Of a DNA stretch of 64,000 bases, positions 43,433 to 52,539 are shown one piece after another. A program made the position numbers and the translations under genes. Position 1 is the first letter of the stretch. Each line of letters opens with the position of its first letter. The stretch is taken from assembly GCF_009649815.1 (NCBI RefSeq), contig NZ_WJIC01000035.1:1-64000 (forward strand), given 5' to 3'. The notes beneath the pieces are model-generated. The model had not been told where the DNA came from, did not search any database, and saw only the letters and a list, made by a program, of their open reading frames with translations. Source of the stretch: Nocardia sp. SYP-A9097 (GTDB taxonomy: Bacteria > Actinomycetota > Actinomycetes > Mycobacteriales > Mycobacteriaceae).

Positions 43433-46400
43433 GTGGCTAGTGCCGTTGAGGCCGGGGTGGAGCAGGGCAAACTCGTACAGGTTCGTGGCGAGCGCTGGGT
43501 GGTCAGCGACGTCGATGCGCAGGGCACGAGTACCCTCGTCACCCTCCAGAGCGTGGAAGGTGATCGCTTCGACGAGACCCTCCAGGTGATCTGGGAGATC
43601 GAACACGACCCGATGGTTCTGCCCAGTGGATCCTTGCCCGAGATCCGAGCCGGGGGGTTCGACCAGCCGGTCACACTGCAAGCGTTTCTCGACGCCATCC
43701 GCTGGTCCGCGGTGACCTCAGCGGATGTGAAGACCTTGCAAGCGCCCTTTCGTTCCGGCGTCGCCATCGAGGACTACCAGTTGGAACCGGTGGCCCGTGC
43801 GCTGGACGCACCGCGTGTGAACCTGCTGCTGGCCGATGACGTCGGTCTCGGCAAGACGATCGAGGCCGGACTCGTTGCCCAGGAGCTGCTGCTGCGGCAG
43901 CGTGCCAAACGAATCATGATCGTGTGCCCGGCCGGCCTCACCACGAAATGGAAAGCCGAGATGGACGAAAAGTTCGGTCTCGACTTCACCATCATCGACT
44001 CCGACAAATGTGCCGAAGTTCGCCGCACTCATGGCAGCGCCGCCAACCCGTTCGAGGTGTTCGGGCAGTCCATCATCAGCCTGCCCTGGCTGCGCGGCGC
44101 CAAGGCGCAGCGACTGCTCGACGAGGTATTGCCAGGGGATGGGCCCACCTACCCCCGCACCTTCGACCTCTTGATCCTGGATGAGGCGCATCACGTCGCA
44201 CCCGCCGCGCCTAAGCAGGTCTACGCCGTCGATTCCCAGCAGACCAAGCTGATTCGCCGTTTGGCACCGCACTTCACCCATCGCCTGTTCCTGTCCGCCA
44301 CCCCGCACAACGGGTACGCGGCCAGTTTCACCGCGCTGCTGGAGATCCTGGACGATCAGCGCTTTGCCCGCGGGGCCGTAGCCGATCGCAAGGTCGTGAA
44401 CGATGTGGTCGTGCGCCGACTCAAGCGGCAGTTCCCGCAGTTTCCGCGGCGCGAAACCAAGGAGCTGTTCATCACCTATCCGGACTCCGAACGCGAAGTC
44501 CACGCTCTGCTCGATAAATTCGCCGCCGCCCGCAGGGTGCGGTTGAAGCAGACCAAAGGGCGCAAGGCTGCTGACTTGGTGACACTGCTGCTGAAGAAGC
44601 GCCTGTTCTCCAGCCCGTACGCTTTCGCCCGCACCATTGCCACCTACTCGGATACGTTGCGCAGCAAAGGCACTCGGGTGCTCGATCCGGAGGACTCATG
44701 GCTCGACGAGTTCATGGGTGACGCCGCCACACTCGATGACAAGGCGTTGGACGAGGCGGAGACCGACGCGCTGTCGCGGACCGTGGGCCTCATCGATACC
44801 GATGAGGACGAGCTCGCTCTGCTGACTCGGATGAAGCACTGGGCAGACGGTCATATCGCGCAACCGGATACTAAGGCGCACAAGCTTATTGAGGAGCTCA
44901 AGGCCTACTGCAAGCCCGATGCGCACTGGTTGAACAACCGGATCATCGTCTTCACCGAATACCGCGACACCAAGAACTGGCTGCGCGATCTGCTGGCGGA
45001 CGAGGGGCTGGGCGCGCCGTATGTCGCCGAACTTGACGGCTCGATGGACAATGCCAAACGCGAGGAGCTGCGCCTGGCGTTCCAGAAATCGCCGAGGGAT
45101 CACAAGGTGCGGATTCTGCTGGCCACCGACGCTGCTAGCGAGGGCATCGACCTTCAGAACCACTGCCACCGGCTGATCAACTACGACATACCCTTCAACC
45201 CGAACAAGTTGGAGCAGCGGATCGGCCGTATCGACCGTTACGGGCAGACCGAACCTCCACTGATTCAGCATTTCGTCGGCACCGGATTCGACCGCGCGGT
45301 CGACCCCTACGAGGCAGATCTTGAGTTCCTGTCGCGCGTGGCCTGGAAGGTCTCCCGGATGGAGGAGGATCTCGGCTCGGTGAACGCGGTGCTGGCGGAG
45401 GCCATCCAGAAACGTCTCACCGGGGGTGGCGATTTCGATATCGAGCATGTCGCCCCCACCGCTGGGGGCGGCGAATTGCCACCCGAACAGAACGTCGACG
45501 AACAGCTCCGAAAACTGCGCCGGAACCTGGACGAGACGATCGAGGAACTCCGCATCACCCCGGGCGCGGTCAAACGCGTCGTCGACACCGCTCTGGATCT
45601 GGCACGGCAGTTACCGCTGACCGAGGCCAACGACCCCGACGAAATCTATGATGTGCCAGACCTGACCGGCACCTGGCAGCGTGCCACCGCGAAACTGTTC
45701 GAGAAGCTGCCGGCACCGGGTAAAGCGCCTCGTCGACTTCGGGTCTCCTTCGACCAGGCGGTCGCCAAGCGGCGTGATGACGTCGTACTCGCTCACCTTG
45801 GGCATCCGCTGGTGGCCATGTCGACGCACCTGCTGCGCACTGCGGTCTCCAACAGTGAGATCAACCTGCATCGGGTCGCGGCCGTGGTGCATGACGATCC
45901 GAAGCTCGAAGGTGTTCTGGTAGCGGCGTTCTCGCGGTTCGTCCTGGTCGGTGGCGACGGTGTGCGGCTACACGAGGAAGTGCTGCACTCCGGCGGCTGG
46001 CTGCCGCAGGCCGGGCGCTTCCGGCGTTGGGAGAACGTGCAGGACTTCGGGGCAGTGCTCGACCGCGCGTTCACCGGCGGCTCCGCGGCCACACCCCGGG
46101 TGCAACAGCTGATCCTGGACCGATGGAATTCCACCAATGCCGCCGACGGCCTCGAGGGCGCGATCAATTGGCGCACCCGCGATAAGCAACAACAGTTGCT
46201 GCGCAAGCTGGCTCAACGCCAGGAAGCCGAGGAGAAACGAATCGTCGCCAACCTCACCCAATTCGACGCCTCCCTGCGCAGGCAACTCGACGACGGGGAA
46301 GACGCCCTGTTCAGCCGGGCCGAATTGGAACGCGACCGCGAGGAACTCAAACAATACGAGCGCGATCGGGACAACTGGAAATTACGCCTGGAACAGTTGC

Positions 46401-46513
46401 CCGCCGAACGCGATCGAGAACTCGAGCAGATCGCGGCCCGCTACCGCGATCCGCAGGTGCACGTCTTCCCCGTAGCGGTCATCTTCGTCGTGCCATCCCG
46501 TGAGGTGCAGTGA
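43433..46513 (+). CDS. drmD: DISARM class 1 SNF2-like helicase DrmD
   Basis: The 1026-aa protein starts at GTG 43433, after GAGGAGA. The SNF2/RapA-type core has Walker A ADDVGLGKTIEAG (about 134), the DEAH box LLILDEAHHV (about 249) and the closing motif EQRIGRIDRYGQ. The C-terminal 400 residues end in a long charged helix (EEKRIVANLTQFDASLRRQL onward). This gene defines class 1 DISARM, an anti-phage restriction system. DrmD is followed, with a GTGA overlap, by the class 1 methylase. Just upstream, TTGAAT occurs twice (about 43348-43363), which could be an operator. Confidence 0.9.
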   Translation: MASAVEAGVEQGKLVQVRGERWVVSDVDAQGTSTLVTLQSVEGDRFDETLQVIWEIEHDPMVLPSGSLPEIRAGGFDQPVTLQAFLDAIRWSAVTSADVKTLQAPFRSGVAIEDYQLEPVARALDAPRVNLLLADDVGLGKTIEAGLVAQELLLRQRAKRIMIVCPAGLTTKWKAEMDEKFGLDFTIIDSDKCAEVRRTHGSAANPFEVFGQSIISLPWLRGAKAQRLLDEVLPGDGPTYPRTFDLLILDEAHHVAPAAPKQVYAVDSQQTKLIRRLAPHFTHRLFLSATPHNGYAASFTALLEILDDQRFARGAVADRKVVNDVVVRRLKRQFPQFPRRETKELFITYPDSEREVHALLDKFAAARRVRLKQTKGRKAADLVTLLLKKRLFSSPYAFARTIATYSDTLRSKGTRVLDPEDSWLDEFMGDAATLDDKALDEAETDALSRTVGLIDTDEDELALLTRMKHWADGHIAQPDTKAHKLIEELKAYCKPDAHWLNNRIIVFTEYRDTKNWLRDLLADEGLGAPYVAELDGSMDNAKREELRLAFQKSPRDHKVRILLATDAASEGIDLQNHCHRLINYDIPFNPNKLEQRIGRIDRYGQTEPPLIQHFVGTGFDRAVDPYEADLEFLSRVAWKVSRMEEDLGSVNAVLAEAIQKRLTGGGDFDIEHVAPTAGGGELPPEQNVDEQLRKLRRNLDETIEELRITPGAVKRVVDTALDLARQLPLTEANDPDEIYDVPDLTGTWQRATAKLFEKLPAPGKAPRRLRVSFDQAVAKRRDDVVLAHLGHPLVAMSTHLLRTAVSNSEINLHRVAAVVHDDPKLEGVLVAAFSRFVLVGGDGVRLHEEVLHSGGWLPQAGRFRRWENVQDFGAVLDRAFTGGSAATPRVQQLILDRWNSTNAADGLEGAINWRTRDKQQQLLRKLAQRQEAEEKRIVANLTQFDASLRRQLDDGEDALFSRAELERDREELKQYERDRDNWKLRLEQLPAERDRELEQIAARYRDPQVHVFPVAVIFVVPSREVQ

Positions 46514-49500
46514 CCATGGCTCCCCGTCCTCCCCACCGCCCCGCGTCGCGCGAGTTCGACCATCGCGAGTGGCTGGCGCTCATCGACTACTCCGGACCGT
46601 TCCTCTCGGTTCCGGTGCTGAAGCAGCATTTCAGGGCCGGACTCGACGCACTGGAAAAGCCACAGCGGCAACAACTTCGGCAAGCCCACACGGCGATGCC
46701 CGGCCCCGACTGGATCGACTACGTCCTGCGCGATCTCCTCGAATGGGATGACGCTCTCGTCACCGACGGTTTGGACGATCTCGCCGTCGCCTATCCCGCA
46801 CACGAGACCACCCTCACCCCCGATTTCGTGCTTCGCGACCCCGACAGCGGCGAATTGCGGCTGCTCGGCATGGTGTCGGAAGGACCGCCGACGCAACGGG
46901 TCAAAGGCTCCGAGTGGTCGGCCACACCGGCCGACCGATTGCTGAAGCTATTGCGCCACCACAAGATCGAGCTCGGCCTGTGCACGGACGGCCGCTGGTG
47001 GGCGCTGGTCCGATGCCCACTGGAAGGCGGTGCGACCACCCTCGCCGTATTCGACTCCGTCAACTGGCACGAGAAAGCCGAACGCGATGTCGTCAAGGCG
47101 TTCTTGTCGATCCTGCGCCGCTCCCGGTTCTTCTCCGTCCCCACCGAAGAAACCCTGCCTGCGCTGCTCGCCGCCAGCAAGGACAACCAGGAAGAGCTGA
47201 CCGACCAGCTGGGCGTAAACGTGCGCCGAGCCGTCGAACTGCTGGTGCTCGCCATCGACCGCGCCAACGCCCGCCAGCTCGAACAAGGTCGCCCCGGCTT
47301 CCTGTACGGCGACGGCACCCGAGTGAGCGCCGAACAGGTATACAGCGGTGCGGTCGCGGTCATGATGCGCATCGTGTTCCTGCTCTTCGCAGAAGAACGC
47401 GGCCTGTTGCCCGCCCACCGCGAGCTCTACCGCCGCTCCTATAGCATCGGCCCACTGCTTTCGGAACTTGAGGGTCGCATCAAGGGCGGCAGCGAAAACG
47501 AGCTGGAGCACACACGCGGCGCGTGGAATCGCTTGCTGGCCACCTTTAATGCCGTCTACTCCGGCATCGACCACCCCGAACTGTCCATGCCCGCCCACGA
47601 CGGTTCCATCTTCGACCCGCAACGATTCCCCTGGCTGCCCGGTGGCATCGACGACCGGACTGTCCTGCACATGCTGCGCGCGGTGCAAGAGGTCACCATC
47701 GGGCGGGGCAAGAGCCGGGAACTGCGGCGGCTGTCGTTCAACCAGCTCGACGTGGAACAGATCGGCTACGTGTACGAAGGCCTTCTGGCCTTCGAGGGCC
47801 GTTACGCCGAGGACACCGTGCTGGGATTGGCTGGCAAAGAAGACGGCTACGAGGTAGACATCGCGCTGAGCGACCTCCTCGTAATGCATCGCTCCTGCTC
47901 TGGCACAGACGAATTGGCAGCGAAGCTGGCCGACTACTACAAGGCGGCCATGCCATCGGGCAAGGGCACCAAGGCATTTGCCGCCGGGCCACTGGTGCGC
48001 AAACTGGCCGCGATGCCCGCGCAGGAACTGGCTCGGGCGCGCACCAAGTTGCTCGCCGTCACCGGCAACGATCATGACTTGGTCGAAAAGATCCTGCCCT
48101 ACTTCGGTTTGCTCCGGGAGAATCTGCGGGAGCAGCCCTGCGTGTACCTGCCCGACGCCCTCTACGTGACGGGGTCGGCGCTGCGCAGCAGCACCGGCAC
48201 TCATTACACGCCAAAATTCTTGGCCGAACAGGTCGTAGAAGGTGCACTGCAGCCACTTCTCTACTCTCACGGCCCATTGCAGACATCCGACGAAAGTCAG
48301 TGGGTGCGGATCTCCGCCAAGGAGATCCTCGCCCTCAAGGTCGCCGACATCGCAATGGGTTCGGCGGCGTTCCTGGTCGCGGCCTGCCGCTATCTCGCCA
48401 AGCATCTGGTCGAAGCATGGTCCCGCGAGGGCGATCCCCGAGCGGTGGCCTATCTGGCGAAGCCGAAGGAGAACGCCGTCGCTGACGATGCGGATCAGGT
48501 CGTCATCGACGCCCGCCGACTGATCATCGAGCACTGCCTCTACGGCGTTGACATCAACCCGATGGCGGTGGAGCTGGCGAAACTTTCCCTGTGGCTGGTG
48601 TCCATGGACTCGCATCGGCCATTCACCTTCCTCGATGACCGCCTAGTCGCCGGGGATTCGTTGCTCGGTATCATCTCGGTTGACCAGATCGAGGTGATGC
48701 ATCTAGACCCAGTCGCTGGTCGCCGATTGCATGCCGATGACCAAGGCCTGTTTAATCTGACCGCAGGCATGCGTGAATTGGTCGATGATCTGGCTCGTGA
48801 TCGCCGAGCCCTCGCCGACCTGGACGGCTCGACCCTCGAAAGCCTCGCCGAGAAGCGTCGCGTCCTCACTCGGACCGCCCGCAAGGCGGGTCGCCTTGAT
48901 GCTGTCGCAGATCTCTTGGTCGCCGCATCGCTGGCCGCAATGCGCGACGAGTCGCTGGACTATGCCTCGGGACAAGCGATTCAGGCCGTATCAGAATTTC
49001 TCGGTGATGGCGCTGTCTTGGATGGACGGTTTACGCCCACACAGGATTTGGGCCGACAGGAAGCCGCTCGCGTACAGGCTGAGGAATGGCTCCGAACCGA
49101 TCTGCCATCTGGCGCGTTTCGGCGTAACCCGCTGCACTGGCCATTGGAGTTTCCGGAGGTCTTCGATCGTGATCGCGCAGGCGGCGGCTTCGATGCCGTC
49201 ATCGGCAATCCGCCATTCTTGGGCGGTCTGAAGATTACGGGAGCTCTAGGGAAAGCATATCGAGAATTCGTAATAGAATTTGTCGGCGGGGGTTTACGAG
49301 GCAGTGCTGATTTAGTTGCGTATTTCCTACTCAGGGCGCATCAACTTCTTAACTCGGGTGGACAAACCGGCATCATTGCAACGAATACGCTCGCGCAGGG
49401 CGATACCCGTGAAGTGGGATTGGAAAGCTTGGTAAATGCCGGGGTGGAAATACGCCAATCTGTAAAGAGTAATCCCTGGCCATCGAAGTCAGCGGCCGTG

Positions 49501-50637
49501 GAGTACTGTGCCGTGTGGACTAGCGCTTTCAAACTCTCAAGCGGTGTCTTGCTGATTGCAGACGGAATCCCCGCAACTCGGATTGCGCCCACGCTGGATC
49601 CGGTTTCTAGGGTTTCGGGTCGTCCGAACAAGCTGTTTGCGAGCCGTGGAATTGCGTTTATTGGATCGTATGTGCTTGGCATGGGATTTGTTCTTGATCC
49701 CGATGAAGCAAAAGCTCTGATCGAACAGGACGCCCGGTATGCCGACGTGTTGTTTCCCTATATCAATGGTCAGGATATTAACAGCCGCGCACGCGGCGGC
49801 TACCGTCGGTGGATTGTGAACTTTCATGGTTGGTCGGAAGATCGTGCCCGAGAGTATCCAATCTGCTACTCGTGGATCCGTGAGCGAGTAAAGCCAGAAA
49901 GGGATCTTTCGAGCATTCGTCAACGAAGGGAAAAGTGGTGGCAGTATGCCTCACGTGCATCAACCTTGGTTGACGAAATTTCGCAGCTTAAGGTGGTAGT
50001 TGGTATCGCTCTTACGAGCAATACCTTAATGCCGGTAATGCTATCAACTGAGGCAGTTCTTGATCAGACTATTGTAGTTTTCGCGACGGATGACACAGCC
50101 ATGCTGTCTTTCCTGAGCAGCGCGCCGCATTACTGGTGGGTCGTCTCGCGGGCGCCTACGATGAAGTCGGATTTGCGCTACGCGCCATCAGATGTGTTTG
50201 AGACGCTACCAATGCCTCCATTGGATGAGGAGCTGCGCAATTTGGGTATTCGGCTAGACCTGGAGCGAAGTGATGTATTGCTCGCGCGAAACTCAGGCCT
50301 GACGAAGACTTACAATTTGGTGCACGACCCGGCCTGTCACGATGCTGATATCGTGAAACTTCGAGGAATCCATCGGGAAATCGACGTAGCGGTCTGCCGC
50401 GCATACGGCTGGGACGATTTGATCGACGTACTCGACCACGGCCATCACGATCTGGGTCGCGAGATCCGTTACACCGTCGCCCCAATCGTGCAGCGCGAGT
50501 TCGTGGATCGCCTGCTCGAACTCAACCACGCCCGCTACGCCGAAGAGATCGCGGCGGGCGTCCACTATAAGAAGCAGAGCAAGAAGGTCGGTGCGCGCAA
50601 GAAGGCGGTCGCCGCCGAGCAAGGCGATCTCTTCTGA
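46510..50637 (+). CDS. drmMI: DISARM class 1 adenine methyltransferase DrmMI
   Basis: The 1375-aa protein has a GTG start overlapping the drmD stop (an ATG lies two codons on). A long N-terminal region precedes the methylase core: motif I IAMGSAAFLVAACRYL (about 615) and motif IV VIGNPPFLGG (about 897), both canonical, unlike the two upstream methyltransferase-like proteins. The C-terminal part after residue 900 should hold target recognition. Base composition drops in the 49250-50150 stretch (more A/T than neighbours), as if the specificity region had been exchanged. DrmMI marks host DNA so that DISARM spares it. The C-terminus ends in a Lys-rich helix. Confidence 0.9.
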   Translation: MTMAPRPPHRPASREFDHREWLALIDYSGPFLSVPVLKQHFRAGLDALEKPQRQQLRQAHTAMPGPDWIDYVLRDLLEWDDALVTDGLDDLAVAYPAHETTLTPDFVLRDPDSGELRLLGMVSEGPPTQRVKGSEWSATPADRLLKLLRHHKIELGLCTDGRWWALVRCPLEGGATTLAVFDSVNWHEKAERDVVKAFLSILRRSRFFSVPTEETLPALLAASKDNQEELTDQLGVNVRRAVELLVLAIDRANARQLEQGRPGFLYGDGTRVSAEQVYSGAVAVMMRIVFLLFAEERGLLPAHRELYRRSYSIGPLLSELEGRIKGGSENELEHTRGAWNRLLATFNAVYSGIDHPELSMPAHDGSIFDPQRFPWLPGGIDDRTVLHMLRAVQEVTIGRGKSRELRRLSFNQLDVEQIGYVYEGLLAFEGRYAEDTVLGLAGKEDGYEVDIALSDLLVMHRSCSGTDELAAKLADYYKAAMPSGKGTKAFAAGPLVRKLAAMPAQELARARTKLLAVTGNDHDLVEKILPYFGLLRENLREQPCVYLPDALYVTGSALRSSTGTHYTPKFLAEQVVEGALQPLLYSHGPLQTSDESQWVRISAKEILALKVADIAMGSAAFLVAACRYLAKHLVEAWSREGDPRAVAYLAKPKENAVADDADQVVIDARRLIIEHCLYGVDINPMAVELAKLSLWLVSMDSHRPFTFLDDRLVAGDSLLGIISVDQIEVMHLDPVAGRRLHADDQGLFNLTAGMRELVDDLARDRRALADLDGSTLESLAEKRRVLTRTARKAGRLDAVADLLVAASLAAMRDESLDYASGQAIQAVSEFLGDGAVLDGRFTPTQDLGRQEAARVQAEEWLRTDLPSGAFRRNPLHWPLEFPEVFDRDRAGGGFDAVIGNPPFLGGLKITGALGKAYREFVIEFVGGGLRGSADLVAYFLLRAHQLLNSGGQTGIIATNTLAQGDTREVGLESLVNAGVEIRQSVKSNPWPSKSAAVEYCAVWTSAFKLSSGVLLIADGIPATRIAPTLDPVSRVSGRPNKLFASRGIAFIGSYVLGMGFVLDPDEAKALIEQDARYADVLFPYINGQDINSRARGGYRRWIVNFHGWSEDRAREYPICYSWIRERVKPERDLSSIRQRREKWWQYASRASTLVDEISQLKVVVGIALTSNTLMPVMLSTEAVLDQTIVVFATDDTAMLSFLSSAPHYWWVVSRAPTMKSDLRYAPSDVFETLPMPPLDEELRNLGIRLDLERSDVLLARNSGLTKTYNLVHDPACHDADIVKLRGIHREIDVAVCRAYGWDDLIDVLDHGHHDLGREIRYTVAPIVQREFVDRLLELNHARYAEEIAAGVHYKKQSKKVGARKKAVAAEQGDLF

Positions 50638-50658
50638 TTGTCCTGTCGCCACAGCGAT

Positions 50659-51407
50659 TCAGTGGGGCGGCGACGACCCCGAACCGGGATTCTGCGGCGG
50701 GCAATCGCCGCCCGTGACCAGGCATACCTCGAGGGAGCACTCAAGCGGTTCGAACATGCGCTTGAGTGCGAATTCAAGCTTGGCCGCACGGAATTCGGGG
50801 TCGATGCGCCATGCGAGCAGGAGAGTGGCTGCTGCGGATTGAGCGTGTCCGCCCAGTACCCAGGTGTCCTCGATGTCCTTGAGGACGACGACATGCCGGC
50901 CGACTACCGACCGCGGATCGGATAGGCCGAAATGATCCGGATGGGTGAAGCGCCGCTCGCTGTCCGGGACCTGGGACGCGGTCAGCTCGACCCGGTCCCA
51001 GCCTTTCGGGAGCACCCCCCGCCAAAACAGTCAACGGATGCCGATGGGAGCGGCCGCTCAAGGATGGAACCGTTGTCAACCGAGTGACCGGCAGCGCGGC
51101 GACGGAGTCGAGGCAGTTGGAATGAAGAATGGTGAAACCCAGAACGAGCACCAAAAGTCGTTGGTAGGAAAGGTTTTCCATCCGAGTGCCGATTGTCGGG
51201 TCCTTATACCGGTCCATATCGCTATCCGCCTGCCCGCCTACGCGGGCATATGTCAGTGGAACGACGCGCCGGGCGACGCGGATACCCGGCAGCGCGGTAT
51301 CTTGGTTTGCACCGAAAGCAGCGCCGGTAGCCGGCTACGGGGCCGGTACAGATCTCGCAGGTGACGTTCTTCTCCCGGAGCGGATTCCATATGACCGCAC
51401 CCAGCAT
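50659..51407 (-). pseudogene. ComF-like phosphoribosyltransferase, frameshifted
   Basis: Three minus-strand frames join into one recognisable protein. First is a zinc-ribbon-like CEICTGPVAGYRRCFRC (from a possible ATG 51407). Then, after a shift near 51280, VARRVVPLTYARVGGQ, MDRYKDPT and LSYQRLLVLVLGFTILHSNC. Then, after a shift at the C6 run 51015-51020, WDRVELTAS, GLSDPRSVVGRHVVVL, the PRPP-loop-like EDTWVLGGHAQSAA and CLVTGGDCP. This is the layout of actinobacterial ComF/phosphoribosyltransferase-like proteins. Two frame changes disable it unless the C6 difference is a sequencing error. It sits inside the DISARM locus on the opposite strand, next to a dprA-like gene. Confidence 0.68.
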
Positions 51408-51455
51408 CGACCGGCTGAGCTCATGTTGTTCTGGCGGAATCTGTCGCACAGCGCG

Positions 51456-52367
51456 TTATCCGATGGCCGACAGCAGGTCCTCGAGCAATCGGGGCCGCTC
51501 GAGGAGGCCGTCGATGACGGACAGAGCGTCGTCGGCGCTCGAGGCTACGTGGACGTCGGGTTTGGTGGCCATTACCCGGCCCCAGTCGGTGCCGTCGACG
51601 ACGGACCGCATGAGTACCACCGGCCGACCGTGTTCGACCGCTTTGCGGGCTTGGATACGGGTACCGCTGCGTTCGGTGGCCTCGACAATGACGGTGGCCA
51701 GACTGTAGCCGGACATTGTGCCGTTGCGCTGTGGGAAGGTCGTCTTGTCGTGGGGCTGGTCCGGCCAGAATTGGGAGAACACTGCCCCGTGTGCGGCGAC
51801 TTCTCGGTGCAGCTCCCGGTTTTGCGGCGGGTAATGCTTGCGGATTCCGGTGCCGATGAAGGCGACGGTGCGGCCACCGGCCCGTATAGCGGTTTCGTGA
51901 GCGGCGGTGTCGACTCCGCTGGCCATGCTTGAGACGACGGTGAGGCTGCGCTCGACCAGACCGGTCGCCAGTGCCGCGGTGACTTCGAGTCCCGCTGGAC
52001 TCACGTTCCGGGATCCGATGATCGCCGTCCCGAGGTCGTCGGTGCGGAGCGTTCCGCGTGCGAAAAGCAGTGCGGGGTGGTCGAATACGTCTCGTAGCCG
52101 ATTTGGGTAGCGTTCGTCGTGCAAGGGGAGGACTTGGATGCCCTCGCGTTCCCATTCCGCGACTTCTCGCTCGGCGTTCCGGAGGGCTTCCTCGACTGGG
52201 TCGGAGATCAGGTCGGGTGGTCCGAGTCGATCTTGCAGTACGGACAGCGCAGACTGTCCCTGCATTGTCGCCAGGACCAGGTCACGGCCCGCTTTTTCGA
52301 TGCCGCCGTGCCGCAGCAGCGCGACGATTGCCGCAGTTTCCCCTCCGTCCCGTCTCTCGATGCTCAC
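51456..52367 (-). CDS. DprA/Smf-like DNA-processing protein
   Basis: The 303-aa protein starts at GTG 52367. The Rossmann-type DprA domain is clear: LFARGTLRTDDLGTAIIGSR, then SSMASGVDTAAHETAI, TVAFIGTGI and the C-terminal VEATERSGTRIQARKAVEHGRPVVL. DprA loads RecA on incoming single-stranded DNA in competent bacteria, and related SLOG-fold proteins occur in defence loci. This copy lies between drmMI and drmA on the other strand and diverges from drmA, so it is likely not the chromosomal housekeeping dprA. The C-terminal winged helix of long DprA proteins is absent. Confidence 0.82.
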   Translation of the reverse strand: MSIERRDGGETAAIVALLRHGGIEKAGRDLVLATMQGQSALSVLQDRLGPPDLISDPVEEALRNAEREVAEWEREGIQVLPLHDERYPNRLRDVFDHPALLFARGTLRTDDLGTAIIGSRNVSPAGLEVTAALATGLVERSLTVVSSMASGVDTAAHETAIRAGGRTVAFIGTGIRKHYPPQNRELHREVAAHGAVFSQFWPDQPHDKTTFPQRNGTMSGYSLATVIVEATERSGTRIQARKAVEHGRPVVLMRSVVDGTDWGRVMATKPDVHVASSADDALSVIDGLLERPRLLEDLLSAIG

Positions 52368-52539
52368 AGCGTAGCCTCTGACCTGGGCGACTCGTACTTT
52401 GAAACGGCGAATGGATCTCTGTCCGCCTATCTGTATATCCAGTTCACATGCTTAATCCTGTGAACTGTCGGTGGGTGGGGTTAATCTGGTTCGCATAGGT
52501 TCGGGGGCAAGTAATTTGCGTGTGCGACAAGGAGATTCG

